Source: Helochares maculicollis
Taxonomy: Eukaryota; Arthropoda; Insecta; Coleoptera; Hydrophilidae
Length of the DNA stretch: 46,724 nucleotides
Assembly (NCBI GenBank): GCA_033557835.1
Contig: JAWQRO010000245.1
Span: 1-46,724, forward strand
Direction of reading: 5' to 3'
This document shows, piece by piece, positions 9,834 to 23,111 of the stretch. The position numbers were made by a program, and so were the translations under genes. Numbering within the stretch: position 1 is the first letter of the stretch; the number at the start of each line of letters is the position of its first letter. A model generated the notes under the pieces. That model had not been told where the DNA came from, searched no databases, and saw only the letters and a list, made by a program, of their open reading frames with translations.

Positions 9834-11100
9834 TGTTAGAAACGGCGGCGAAGTCTCATGTCGATTCCAAATCACAAATTCGCCTTAGACATACGTCCTG
9901 TAAAAATCATACACATTTTATTGCTATGATATTTAAACTTATATAGGAAGACTTCACAATTTTTTCAAATGGTCGGTGGGTGATGTATTATTATTTTAAT
10001 AAAATTTAACTCTTTGACGTTGATGGTAAAGCTATTGGAAATGTAAATTGGCTAAGTTCAAAAATTGGCTAGCAATTTATTAAAAAAAATGTATGATAAA
10101 GAAATATTGTTACTAAATAAAAATAGCTAGGATATGATTGAAAATAATGTTTGGCATATTTAATATATACGATCATATTTTTTATTCTGCTGGATGAACT
10201 TGATTTTCAGCACAAATTTTCTTTCACGGGGCAATCATTGTATATATATTTTCACTTAACATCTTTTTTACCCATTAATCGAGTTCGATATTTTGTTTTT
10301 ACAACAGATGTAACTGAAAAACCCTTTTAACACAAATATAATGTTACGACAAGTAGTAAAATTTGTAAAGCGTTGTTTTTAATTAAACAAGGGACATATT
10401 CCTTTACATAAATTAAACATGTAACAATATTTTGTTGTTGAAACATCTGTTTGAATGCACCATTACAACATTAACATCTCTTGTTCAGCTCTCGTAAAAT
10501 CCAAGATATATGTCAATTGCACATGAATTTCTAAACCATTCATATTTAGACATGTCCAGATCTTCAAAATAAATTGAGATTTGCTTCAGTAGACCGGAAA
10601 GGTGGTCTTTAATAAAAACCTCACTTCAGTCAACTTCGTCTGCAAGACAGGTATCACAGAAACTGACTAACATATCCTTATTATTATTTGTTTTTATAAA
10701 TGTAGCAATTTTATCTTTCTGGTTAATAGCTTTAGTATCTTGCATTGATTTATTTAAAGTACTTGACTTGAGGCGAAACAGGGCGATTCCACTCTTTAAT
10801 AAACACTTTTCGAATTACTTTGGCAAGAAAAAGTCAACGAACCAAACAAAAATACACAAGTGCTGTGTGTTCTACCTCCATGTTCTTATATTATTTTGCA
10901 GTCTTAATCATTTTTGTTATTATTGCAAAACAGAGTGCAGATCGTCACCGATAGGTTTTAATACAAGTGGCAGCCTTTGAAACATGAGATCAAATTACCC
11001 GAGAGACCACTACTTGACCACTGAATTCAATATTTTGAACAGTAGTTGACACCATCACCAGAATAAGACAATAACAGTAGTAACGATAACGCTCCAAATA
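9834..11100. other. AT-rich non-coding stretch
   Basis: No supported feature. Open frames here have no recognisable similarity. Confidence 0.5.
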
Positions 11101-11600
11101 GAAATGCACACGTATGAGGAATTGCTTCCCATACTAACTGAAACTGACAATAGCATAGCCAGCCTGCAAAACCGCAAAAACCCAGGAAGTGATTACATAA
11201 GAGCGGAAATAATTAAACACGGTGGACCGCAACTAATATGATACAAAAGTTATTGAACAGCATGTGAGGGAAGTGAGCATACCCATCAGAATGAGTTAAA
11301 GGAGCAATATGCTTCGTTCTCTGAAAGGGAGGTAAGACTGTAATTACATGCTCCTTAATATGGTGTATAAGGCACTGGCCAGACTTATCAACAATCAGCT
11401 ACCAATATAAATTAAGGACATTCTTGGAGAATAAAAATGTGACTATAGGCAAGGCCGCTGTACTACCGACCAAATTTTTACCCTTTCCGGAGATTCAGAC
11501 AAACTGCCACGAATGCGAAAAATCCACCATGGCGCTCTTCGTTGATTTCAGGGAAGCCTTTGACCTAGTGGAAAAAAAAAGAAACATATAGAGCACTCCT
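11101..11600 (+). mobile_element. Non-LTR retrotransposon reverse transcriptase relic (RTE-like)
   Basis: Three successive frames carry pieces of a reverse transcriptase in the right order. Frame one (11101-11238) ends in Asn-Pro-Gly-Ser-Asp-Tyr-Ile-Arg-Ala-Glu-Ile-Ile-Lys-His-Gly-Gly-Pro, the conserved segment before the palm. Frame two (from 11342) has Leu-Leu-Asn-Met-Val-Tyr-Lys-Ala-Leu-Ala-Arg-Leu, then after two stops the Gly-Arg-Cys-Thr-Thr-Asp-Gln-Ile-Phe-Thr-Leu block. Frame three (from 11529) has motif A, Phe-Val-Asp-Phe-Arg-Glu-Ala-Phe-Asp. The Thr-Thr-Asp-Gln-Ile-Phe wording is typical of RTE-type elements, but the clade call is from memory. The endonuclease and the FADD motif were not found. 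The copy is dead. Confidence 0.85.
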
Positions 11601-14600
11601 GTTATCTGTGTCTAAATCCTCACATCAGTCCAAAGTTGATCAACATTTTGATACTTGAGTTTATTCTTTAAAACTGAGCACTAGCAGTTCCCTATTGTTT
11701 GGATGATCCAAAATTAACCGAATCCTACAGATTCTTAAACACCAGAAGATATTTCAGTAACAGCGTTTCGAATTTTGGAAAATATTTTTTGGAATTGTTC
11801 ATAGTGTTATCACTGCCTCGTGGATTGGTTTGAACGAATACAATAAATACATATTTAAAAGCGGAGTATTTTAAAAGTATGTCCTGAAAAAACATGTTCT
11901 GTTCTGGTATTTATAAAGACTTAAAATGTGATTCTTCTCTGTTTATTTTCAAGTGAAGACACAAAGCTGTTATTCATCGAACGTCGAATGATACTCGAAA
12001 AAAGTTACATTTGTTTACTTTTAGTATACGTACTATAGCATTCATAAAAAATTTTAAAAGCTCCACGCAAACACGTATGTAATAATTTCGTTTCGGGGCG
12101 CAACCCCCGCGGCTTGGCCTCACTATACTACCGCTGGTGTCATAGTGGATTATAGCTGATAGCAGACCTAATTGGAGCAGGATTACGTCCTGCCAATTAT
12201 TGTTTTCAGGCAGTTAGTTATCTGATTTGTTGTGTGGTCTTTCAGCTCCATTTCCTCCCTTGTGCCATTACCGAAGTGTTTATTTACATCCTCTCTAGGC
12301 TTTTTAATCGTGGCGTCGCGTCACCGTTACGAAAATACGTTATTTATTTGATGCGATCAATAGAAAATCGGCATTGTTGTGAAAAACCGAATATATCCCT
12401 GAAAGAGAAGCGATAAAAACAAAAACTTTCCGCGCAGAAATGGTCGAGCGTTGCAGGAATCTTTCCGAATGCCGTACAAATATTTTACGGTTTTCAATAA
12501 AAGATAAACGTACGTGTCCCTGGCACTCGCGGCCCAATTTTCTAAGTTATAGGAAAAACATAAACAAAGAGCTGTCGGTGGTAGAGGCGTCTCGCCGCTT
12601 CACGTATTTTCATTGCATCGCAACCAGAAGACTATTCGTTTTCGCGTGAATTTCTTTCGTATATATTCCACTTCCAATGTGTATGAAATTTTATAAAAAC
12701 CGACACCGAGCGTGAAATTTCCTTTAAAATTCTAAATTTATTTTTAAATGCATGTAAAAGTAGTAGAAGTATCATAGAAATTATGATGTTTTTTTTTAGC
12801 CGCATGAAGCTTTTTGGAAAACGTTGTAAAATCTCTTGCGGAACTTATTTACATTTATGATATTTTCTTTAAAGCAATCATTGAATTTACCGCATTTGTT
12901 AAATAACCTCATAAGTAGACTTTAAATATTTTTCGATGAACTTTTCAATTTGTAAATATATCTTTACTTGGACAATAGCTCTATAGAAATTAAGGGAATC
13001 GTTTTGTATACAAAGTGAAGCTTCTAGTAATTGTATAAAAAGTTAAACTTTTAGTGCCTCATTATAATTTTCAAAGGGGCATCTCCATCAATTTTAGTTT
13101 CTTTGGTACAATGCAACAAACCAAAACATATTGATTTGATTTACTGACTAATTAACCCCCTGAACAAACCACTGAAATCAAGTAATATTGTAAATTCGCC
13201 CCTAAGAGGATTTTCAAGGGCGATATCTTTTCACATTTTCTGTCCAATTAAATGGTAGTAACAAACGATAAATACATGTAAAATGCAAATAATAGACATT
13301 TTTGTGCCAAATTTCAATTGATGTTGGGTTTTTGTTCTCTTAGAATAATAAATATAGTATTTTCTTAGAGACAAACCCATTATAACTGTTTTAGCAGAAC
13401 AAGCTCTGTTTAATATACTTTGTAGATTTACATTTATAAGTAGATTTTTACCAGTTTTGGTACAGTATCTGGTAAAATATTTTTCTAGATGCTCCAATTT
13501 TCAGACTTAAAAATGAGATTGTTAAACAACAACAGTAAAACACGAAATATTCAACATATTTTCCTGTTAGACCAGGAAAATTCAAGGTGATGCAGTGAAG
13601 AAAAATTGTCTCTAGAATACTTGGATAAGCAGTTACAAAGTCTTGTTTCTGTTAGTTGAATTATGAAATTTTTCTTTAAATTGGCAACGGATTGAGCTAT
13701 ACTTTTCCAATAGTATTTGTTGCAATTGATTTGCCCAAATTTTACTTAGAGTGTTATTTTAGTCGAAGTTTATGTTAATACTAAATGGAGTTGTACATTT
13801 TTGAGTAAATGAGTATATCTGTGTACGTCAGTTTAACTGGAAACACCGTAATCTTTGATATTATGTTACATTTTCATTTTTTACTAATCAAATCTGTACA
13901 TTGATGACGTTTTACAAAATATAAAGGCTCACAGAAGTTAGGGAATGAGTGACATTAGAAATAATTTGGAGTTGATATATCGCGCCACTTGCTGGGTTTA
14001 TGGTTTTAGTTTTAATATAGATGCCGAAATGTTCCTCTATTGTTATGAAATTTTTTTCTATAATAGAATTATTAATAACGGCAAGGCTGCATCTTCAATC
14101 TGCAAAACGTATTACTTTGAGATAAAACTTTTAAGCAAAATATAAGAGGATGAGTGATTTTGGATAAATTTTATACAGTGAAATTTATATGTATGCATGT
14201 TTTTGATAAACAACAGCGAATTTATCTGAATTAGTTGAGTTAACTTCCACATTAGTAACAGTAGCAATTCGCAGGTTTTTTTTGAGAAATTTGATATTGT
14301 CTTGTTGAACTTTGAGATTATGATCATCTAATGTCCAAAAAATCTTGAGGAGAGAGTCCTTTTAGGCCGACTGAAAAAGTTATTACTTTATACATATGTT
14401 AGGCGGAATTTATTAATTTAATTCTTGATGTCTCCTAAATATATTAACAGAATTACATACGCTAAATGTTTTAACTTAAATTGCGATTTCGCCAGGTTAA
14501 TCAAAAGACGGCATGAAAAACAACCAATTATTTGTTTTAGTACAAATTTCATGCATCAATGTATGGGCAGTAAAATACGTTATATGAAGAAAAACCTGCA

Positions 14601-15129
14601 ACATTCGAGCTTAAAATTCAGTTACGTTTGCAAAGAAAGTACTTTTAATTGTTTTTATTGGGGGGTAGATAACAGTATATTTAGGTTCAAGTAACGTGGG
14701 TATCTAATGTGCTGACAAGTAAAAGATATCAGATACTCGGCATTTTTGAGAATTTGTAAAAACAACTTTTGGATTAAAAATGCGGCGAGTTTTCATACTG
14801 TGCGGCGGGTTAAATATAAAGTTGATAATTCCGCCCTTTTATCTATACTTTATTCAATGTGAGCCCAGTAAATCTGGTAAGTAACCCCAAAGGCATCACA
14901 AATTTGGTTACAAATGGTATACGGAATTTCATTTATTTGGCACAATGTTTTTATTTACATCGCTAAAAATTTACATTTTCATTTTACATTTTCATTTCAA
15001 CTACTTCATCCTTCTACTAAATTCTCGTCATAAATCACAACTAGAAAGAGTACGCATACATAAACATAGATGAGAGCGTTTCTAAATGTAAATTTAGCCC
15101 TCTTCTAGAAGGTCATTTAGCAATTTTGT
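11601..15129. other. AT-rich intron-like stretch with one GC-richer island (about 12090-12650)
   Basis: The island contains GGGGCGCAACCCCCGCGGC (12096-12114) and several CpG-containing strings. Its short open frames on both strands overlap each other and match nothing I know. It could be a regulatory or conserved non-coding segment. The rest of the stretch holds no supported feature. Confidence 0.4.
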
Positions 15130-15510
15130 TTTACGGATGAATTTTAACCAAATCGCCGCTGCCGCCGCCGCTACATTCAGAACAACAACTACAACAAAAA
15201 TAGTTTCGTTATCTTATGGGAGCATTTGTTACCAGAGAAAATGGAGGGTAGCGAACATTGCAGGCGCGCAGGAAGTTTCAGTTCGAAACAAGGACCAACT
15301 GACCCTGTATAAATCCGCAGTTCAGCCGTCGCACGATTCAAACTTTCCCAAACTTGGGTCATTGAATTCTGCTGCAGCACGGCGGCAAGGAAAGTCCAGT
15401 GGTGGACAATTATTGGAAGTCCGCAGCATCGACATATGTTGTGCAGGAAGACCCCTGCTCCACACTCCGGCCGTGGTCGGCCACCCAAAATCCCATTCCG
15501 ATCGAAATTA
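15130..15510. other. GC-richer island with GCC repeats, function unknown
   Basis: A compact segment that stands out from its AT-rich surroundings. A GCC-type triplet run (about 15153-15173) would encode polyalanine in the + frame and is followed by ACA/ACT codons. Open frames of about 124 codons (+) and 146 codons (-) overlap across the island. Neither resembles a known family, and overlapping long frames are expected in GC-richer DNA. An alternative exon, enhancer or promoter are all possible. Confidence 0.35.
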
Positions 15511-18500
15511 GAGCCACATTTACCAAATGAAGCATTGCACAAAAAGTTCTTGGGAAAAATTGGATTTAGGAAATGAAATTGGGTATGTTGCCAGTGCAGA
15601 AATGAATTGAGAGATAAAAGATGCATCATGAGGTCGCATTTTATCCATTTGCTACTACTTATTTATTTATTTGCACTCAAAATATTCGCACTCATTTCAG
15701 AGATTTCTGTTCTCAATCCAATACATTTTCATTTTCTTCAAATCGGTTTTGTTCAGATTGACTTGCTTGTTTCATACTTTTTTGATTGAATTTATTATTA
15801 CAGCGTAGGATTAGTTTCGTACATTTGCAGCGACGATTTGATTAATTCTCGTTTACTTTACATTTGATTACTTCTATCTGTATTTTAACACAATTTGATT
15901 AATCTAATTTTTAGCTCGTCTAATTTATAGTCTGTTTTTAACCTGTTTGCGGTTTTCATACAAATTGTCGATTCCAGTAAATTATTCCTCATGGTTTTGC
16001 TGTACTTCGTTAAATAAAGCTCGAATAGAATGAGGAACGTAAAAGCCTCTTGTTTGTACGATGGATTGAGACGAATGCAACTGCGATTTTCTAATTAACG
16101 AGAAAAATTAATTCGCCTCTGCTGCATTGTCTTTGGAAGTTTCAGTTTTCTACTTTATCAAATTTCTCTGGAGACTTAAGGATAATAGGATGAATGGGAT
16201 TCATAGAGGAGAGATTCAAATCTGTTAACCTTTATTGCGCTATTTACTAGAGACAAAAAGTAAGCAAAGCAAGTTAGAAGGTGCAAAAAAGGCATCTAGA
16301 TGCGAGGCAGCGTAAGTGCCAGGATCTTGTAACATATAGCTGCACTCTATGGAGATCTGCAGTTAATTTTACTTCAGATCGAGTTCAAAGCAGGCCATCA
16401 ATTGTAAACTTTGAGAATAGTTCCACGTTCTTTTCGTCTACGGATGAAAAAAGAAATGGCACTATTATAGAGTGCAGCTCCCGACTTCCGTTCCGGGCAC
16501 CGTAGTGGAAATATTGTTTCCAGTATTTCTACGTAAACAAATATAAAAGTCAAGAGATTGTAGTTTCTTACAAAGGGGAGAAAGAAGCTTAAGATATTTT
16601 AATAGCAATGAAACTGGCCATCGTAGGATAAAATGAAATGCGCTACATCACCTCTCTATCTACTGCCCAATTCTCCATGTTTGCTATTTTGCTTTGAGGT
16701 CAGAAGTTTTGATCGAGTGTAGTTGAAAGTTGTCTGCTCTTTCCGTTTGACCCGTCCGTCCTGGGTAATCATTTTAAATTACGCCGCACGTATACTCCAC
16801 GTGTTGAATTATTGATGCCTTCCAACTCCATTCACTTTTATTTTCGTTTATTTCTCCAAACAACGACTGTATTGCGTTAATTCTATTTGAACATGGCAGG
16901 TGCTGAAATGTAGATGGTCTCCACTCAATACATTTTAGGTATCAATTTGATTCTTCAAATAAACCATAGAGATTTCCGTTGATTATTTTATCATATGTTA
17001 TTGAAATAATTTTTAAATTGTAGCAAGTTACGAAGTTGCATTGATACACAAAAGTGATGACTATTTTCATGCATATTATAATCTTTGCAACTAACAATGA
17101 CGATTTGTTTATTCTTTAATGAATCATTTTCCAGTAGAAATGTTTTTATAAAATTTTTATAGACAAACATTATTTTAACACTAACTTGATTGTTTAAAAT
17201 CTAAATTATAATAAAAAGATAGTTTAGTGTGATGTAGATATAGAATAAATTGACACGTTCATTCTGTAACGCATTTGAAATATCAAAAATTTCCATTTTT
17301 CCACAATTAAAATCTCTCTGCGTACTCGTCTCCTGCATTTAATTCATTCATTTGCAATATTGCAGATGTCCTGGCATTTATAGCAATTGATAAATGAAAC
17401 ATTAAAAAAATAGCTAGAATTGTGATTCTCCAACGATAATTGAGCATTTAAAAAAATCTAACAAAAAACTCTCATACTATAAAATGTATTTCTAAACAAA
17501 GTGGCTCCAGTAAAAAATGGCGCCCATTAGGACATTTAAATAATATTAGAGTCCGGGTAATCACGGAACTTAGAACATTTATTTTAGGCCATTTAAACCG
17601 TTTTAAGGACTCTCCCGCGTATAGAATGAAATGCAAACTGTTCTTCGGAGACAACTTAAGTTTAGATTTATTTTTTATTTTCATCCATTTGTGTGTGGCG
17701 GTGGTTTCCACATTGCCACGAATGCAATTTAAAATGCAATGTTTATCTCTTCTCGCGGCCATTACTATCGGATATCCCTAACGTATCAGTATTTATTCGG
17801 GAACGTTCGTCGTAATATATAACGCTATCGAATCCAAATTGCGCCTTGTATCTCATATTGATCGGTATTATGGCAAATGAGATTCATATAGAGCTCAAAC
17901 CTTCCATACGCATACATATGGAACTGCCATAAACGTCAAAAATTCATTTTAAACGATTTCTATGAGAGAAATGGAATTGGCAAACCGCATTTTTTAGGAC
18001 TAGCATACAACCAAAATTTCCCAAACGCCCCTAAATTTTAACTAAAGTCGTTAAAGTTAATAACTTTTGCAAAATACCCATCCTTGCAGCACCGTGCCAC
18101 GTAGGAATACCTCTAGTAAGCCGGTTGTAATTCACAGAAATTGCACCGTGAGACGCATGAGGGGTTTCTTCTTAGTCTCGGCCCGTATTAGAAGTTTGTA
18201 TTAAACATTATTATTACTTTATGGTGTAGATTAATGGTTGACATTAGTTTGGAAATTAGCTTAATATTTGGTTTTATATGGCTATGTGGCGTCGAGGCAA
18301 TACATTTTGGATTCTCCACTAGAAAATCTAATCAGTTTATACAAGAACTCGCTTAAAGCCCCCTTCGTCCCCGGTTCATCCCAGCTACAGCCTGCGGCTG
18401 TACTTTGCCCGGAACTGTGGTAGGAGGAGAACAATTCGCAAGTTGCCAACTTACATAGAACAATAATTTCCGACAAAGTCTAACGAACCACCTATTCGAC

Positions 18501-20778
18501 TATACATTTGGCTGACGCGGCGTCGTCGATTCTCCTATTCATATACTCATCTATACATATGTACTGCACCCAGAGTTATTTACCAAAGAGAGCTGCATTA
18601 TGTATAGAGAGATAGTTGAAGAGAACTAAGCAAAGTTGGATACATCAATATTTGTCCTGACGCAAAATTGCACTTAGAAACAAACTAGTTTTAGTTGGAG
18701 TTAGGCCATTTTGATTTCAGAACATCGACCTTTGATTTTATTGCTAGTATGGTTATGTATTTTGCGTTTACAGTTCAAAAACGAACGGCAAATTTACCTA
18801 GAAGCAATCAACTATAAATGGGGTTTAAAAATGAGATTCGTATTCCAAGCGTTTACTGAAATGGGTAAACAGTACCCTGAGTGGCCGAGTGAACCCTGTT
18901 TAGTTTTATTAAATTTTAAAATTTGTCTGCATCTCAGGTGTTTTCACTTTATGTAAAACAATAACGATGCAAATTTAAACTTGATGCAGTGCATTTGCAC
19001 TTATCTCTCGCTTGGGGTTATAGCAATTCAAATCGATCTGACGGAAATTGAGTTCCTTAACTGTCTTTCCTTTGGCTGAAGAGCAATGCTTTGTTTAAAA
19101 TTGTGGATCCAAAGTTTGACCGATAATAATATGTCCTGTTTTAAAATGAAAATTAGACTTTGCTGTGAAATGCTATAACCTAACATATTTAAAGCAGGAT
19201 TCGTTTATTTAATTGCGAATACATTTTGAATATACGTCTTAGGTGACATTATATACATTTCGTTATGTCTAAAGCACAAATACAAAAGAGCTGAAATTTA
19301 AATTAGGTCCTCTATCTCGTAATTTATATTTTATTAAAGCTTAAATTTGGTTAACTACTTTATTAAACTGTATTAATGTCTATTTAATTAGTAGAACATT
19401 TGTAAGGTTGTAAATATTAGATATTTCGAAATGAGGAGTATGTTGTAATTTCTTTGGAAAGTTGCCTGTTTGAGGTTGTGTTCGTTTCACTTAAATTTCA
19501 CACAAATATATATGAAAATGCATGAAAAATTTTTACACAACTCAATAATCGTTGATAAGTATATTATTACTAAAGGAAAATATACTATTTTAAAAACAAA
19601 GCTCATTAACATGTAAATGTTCTAGGTTATCGATATCTTAAAATCAATTGATGATACATATGCGAAAATTCACTTTCACTTTCTTCGAAATTACATATAT
19701 ATGATAACTGGTCATACAAAAAGGCTGTAGCTCTATTTAATTGTTCTTATGAATAACAAGAGTATTCATCTCTGAGATGTTGTTTCTCGCTTTTTCTATA
19801 CTTCTATACTTTCTATACCCGATAATAATCGAAATGGTTTAGTAAGGCAAGCGTCGTTACAATAGACTCGGTTTCGTGCCTCAAAGTTATTCGAAACACT
19901 ACCAATAAAGAATTCTAAATTAATGAGTAGCTTTATAGTTATTACCAACCTTTTAATAGTATTGATACCATGTCTATATTAACCCGACCTGAGGAAGTGA
20001 AGAGCAAACACCCTTCAAGACAAGCATAGTGGCTTCATTTGTAAAGCGCTGCATGAATGAAGATGCGAATACGATATTTTATTACTTATAACAAACTGAC
20101 GAAGATTATAGGATTCTTAAAAATGTTTCAAGTCTGAACAGACTTTAATAAACTGCAATATTAAAGTTTATATTATAAACATGGTTTATAATGTTGTTTT
20201 TAAATGAGCTATTTGCAATACTACATCTATACTTGTTTGTATGTAAAGGTTAACTGTTCAGATACATCTGCTTACATATGGCAAAGGTTCGGAAAGTAGT
20301 GATTTTAAATTCAATATTGTCAAAAAAGTACCTACTAAGTGGTTCGCTTTCTTGGGTCTCAGAAGGAGTACTTGACCTAAATCAGTCTTCCAGTAAGGAT
20401 TTGGACCAGAAATGAGTTCTTTTGTACAACACATGTTTGCTGCGTATTATTATAAGTTGTCTTCAAATTTGAGTATATCTTTTGACTAATACATTTCAAT
20501 GTATGTCAATAAAGAGCAGAGATTTCTTTTATTTCTTGATCCTTTTAATATACACTTTAAAATTCTATAAACTGGTTGTATACCTTATATTTCATTAAAA
20601 AATCCATAATGCAGTCAACAAGCTATAAAATCAGCAATGCTTCTAAATATGCCGTATTAACCCAAATTATTCTAATTATAAAAAAACGCTATGGCAAAAC
20701 AATTGCGACTGTATTTTTAAACACTACAAAGTTGCAAAGTTCTAAGCAATTAAGTAAACTAAAGTTATCACGACTGAT
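15511..20778. other. AT-rich intron-like stretch
   Basis: No gene or recognised repeat. A 7-bp hairpin, TACAGCC-TGC-GGCTGTA, lies at 18386-18402 in a small GC-richer patch (18340-18430). Segments near 16280-16500 and 17820-17930 are mildly GC-richer but give no recognisable product. Confidence 0.45.
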
Positions 20779-20850
20779 GAGGACGTGGCGTAAAGCGCTG
20801 TCCGGGGAATCTGCTTGAATTCCCTGGACGCTGGTTCGAATCCAGTGTAT
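20779..20850 (+). repeat. tRNA-like sequence (SINE head or tRNA pseudogene)
   Basis: There is an A-box-like TGGCGTAAAGCG (20786-20797), an inner hairpin GGGAAT...ATTCCC (20805-20824), and a perfect B-box GGTTCGAATCC (20833-20843) inside a CTGG/CCAG T-stem. Box order and spacing fit a type 2 RNA polymerase III promoter. The acceptor halves do not pair and no 3' T-run follows directly, so a functional tRNA is unlikely. Confidence 0.55.
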
Positions 20851-23000
20851 GTTGTAGGTTGCTAATGGGGTCAGATTCAGGATTGCTTCGGCATCCGTTA
20901 TCTTTCCACTATATTGAATATGAAAACCAGAAAAATGTTCGATGTCACAGAATCAACTGGTTTACAAATGGAACTAAATAAAAATAGCTTGGAGTAGTGA
21001 ACATTCCAATAATACAATTCGTCAAGAATCATAAGAGAATTTGACAAATTTCCATGAGTACTTTGTGGAACTGAAAGAATGTGGTGGAAATGTTTTCAAT
21101 TGTTGGGCATTTGAAAGTTCAAGGGTCGGAATTTGTTGGGAAAACGAACGGACCGCACCGAAAGCGGACGCAAACGGACGGTGTCGTGCTCAAAATCGGG
21201 TATTCTCTATTCCCATTTATCATGTAAATTCAGGCCGGAAGTGGCTATCGGTTCCTCAATCATAACAAGGGTGACGGCTTCGTCCTGCCCCCGGCCCTGG
21301 CTCTGCCTCTGCTGGCTGGCTGGCGAACAAACCAAGAACAAACACCGTATGATCCATTCACGTACCTTATCTAGACGGGTAGCCTCGTCCGTTTCGTCCC
21401 GACCGTGACATAGTATCGCGCTTTCCATAGTAGAGAAGCGGCATAGCATAGGGATCATTTCAAAACCAGCAAGATTGTGATTAATAATATAAAATATTAA
21501 GGTCAGAGTCCATAAATCCCTTAGCACGTAACAGCTTCCATTAAGTTGCGTGTTCGGAACTGAAGCCCATTGTTTTCTAATATGAAAGCTTCTTGTCAAG
21601 GAAACATTTGGGGATGTTATTGCAGTTTCACTACAAAAACGAGGGACTGGCTCATTAATATTGTACGCAGTCCGACAACGAAGGAAACTGAACCTAGATA
21701 AGCTTTATGCGTACATTCAGACACCCCTAATAACGGCTATAAAGAAAACAACCCACGAAATCTGGTTTTATTTGTTTTAATTTTCTCTCTTCTATTACCA
21801 ATTTTATAGGGCATTTATTTTTAGTTGGTTTTTGATTTATTTATATGCTGTCGCTCAGACTCAACTAAGCCTGCTTTTATGCATAAGTGTTATAGTCTAT
21901 TAAAAATACATGCGAGTTAATAGCTTGTTGCAAAAGAATTCATATCTCAGAAAATTTGTATAGCTAACAAAACTATATCAGTATCATGCGAGGATGAGGA
22001 AGAAATCGAATTCTTAGAAATTTTGAATGCAACAGTAAACCAATTCTCAACTAACTTTATTTCAATTAATTTATCCTTAGTCCCTGCACCTAAAATCAAC
22101 CGTTAAATTAATCCAAGCACATAATGTATCTACTAGTATAAGGTTCCCTACAGTAGGTAGACTTATTAGTATTAATTAATTAGCCTGCTTTAATAGCACA
22201 ATAAGCAATTATATAGGCTACTATGATGAGGTAATTGATGCAATTTGCACCGTATCGATTTTGCCTAAGACAATTATACTCTGGTGTGCATGGGAATAAG
22301 ATTTTTCATGAACCAACAGATCAACAAGCGTTGAACTCCTAAATAAATAAATATAACTTGTACGTAATAATAATTTTTTCCTATAAAAGCAATTATAACA
22401 TTTTCGTAGGAATAATTTTGTAATTCGGTCATAAGCTAGAGTAAATTTTTAAATTCCTTCCACGGCATTATCAAGATACCTCTTTAATACGTACTTGTAA
22501 ATCGTGATGAGATGACGAGATTCTTCGGTCCCAGGCGCAGTGTAACTCCGTTTTGCAATTTCTGTGAATTACCGTAGCGAGCTCCAGAGAAATATATATG
22601 TGAAGTGGATATTTTACGGCAGTTATCAAAGTTTAATGACTTTAATTTCACTGTGAAACGTGCTTTTGATAAAGGTGAATTATAAATGTCAAATGAAAAT
22701 TTTAAATAAAAACCTACCGCCGTCGCCGCGTTTTATGAAAATTTATGCAACGAGTTTGTCTCTGCGATGTTATTATATCTCACTGTCAAGAAAGTGGAAG
22801 AAGAACATACCACTGCATTTGAAGTTGAATAAAACAACTATAATTTACTTGCATGCGGAAAAAACCTCCGACGGAATTCATCGCATGTAATTAGTCTGAG
22901 ATTGTTTTATTTCTTGACCGACAAAAAGGTAGAACTTGAAAATCCATTTCAATTTTTCTATTGAATCTGCGTTTTCAATAGAATTTTTGCATATATATTG
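20851..23000. other. Intron-like stretch with a GC-richer island (about 21100-21420)
   Basis: The island has a CCCCCGGCCCTGGCTCTGCC segment (21290-21309) and GCTGGCTGGCTGGCG just after it. Overlapping open frames on both strands (up to 130 codons) match nothing I recognise. The flanks are AT-rich with no supported feature. Confidence 0.4.
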
Positions 23001-23040
23001 CACCTGCAACTGGCTTGGCTATTTTCTCCAGTTGCAGGTG
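23001..23040. repeat. Perfect 13-bp inverted repeat (hairpin) in the intron just before the Mib1 exon
   Basis: CACCTGCAACTGG (23001-23013) is followed 14 bases later by its exact reverse complement (23028-23040). The right arm ends 71 bases upstream of the exon. In the pre-mRNA it would form a stable stem-loop near the branch point and acceptor. As DNA, each arm carries a CACCTG/CAGGTG E-box, which bHLH or Snail/ZEB-type zinc-finger factors are known to bind. No function is shown. Confidence 0.85.
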
Positions 23041-23094
23041 GTGCAGAAGTGTTCAAGTTGTTATTAAAAAAGTTAAACGAGTTACTCCTCTTGA

Positions 23095-23111
23095 CTTAAT
23101 TTTTTTTTCAG
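23095..23111 (+). promoter_or_regulatory. 3' splice site before the Mib1 exon
   Basis: A run of T ends in CAG immediately before the first codon of the exon, a standard polypyrimidine tract plus AG acceptor. A plausible branch-point sequence (CTTAAT) lies at 23095-23100, about 12 bases upstream of the AG, which is close but workable for a short-tract intron. The site fixes the exon start in phase 0. Confidence 0.85.

Noticed and set aside
14425..14694. Open frame of 89 codons with several Cys residues
   Set aside because: No recognisable fold, Cys spacing or homologous pattern; consistent with chance.
20774..20812. CTGATGAG followed by a GGAC...GTCC stem, suggesting a hammerhead ribozyme
   Set aside because: The stem is followed by GGGGAATC, not the required GAAA core, and no stem I/III partner or cleavage site is visible. 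The sequence is better explained as the 5' flank of the tRNA-like element.
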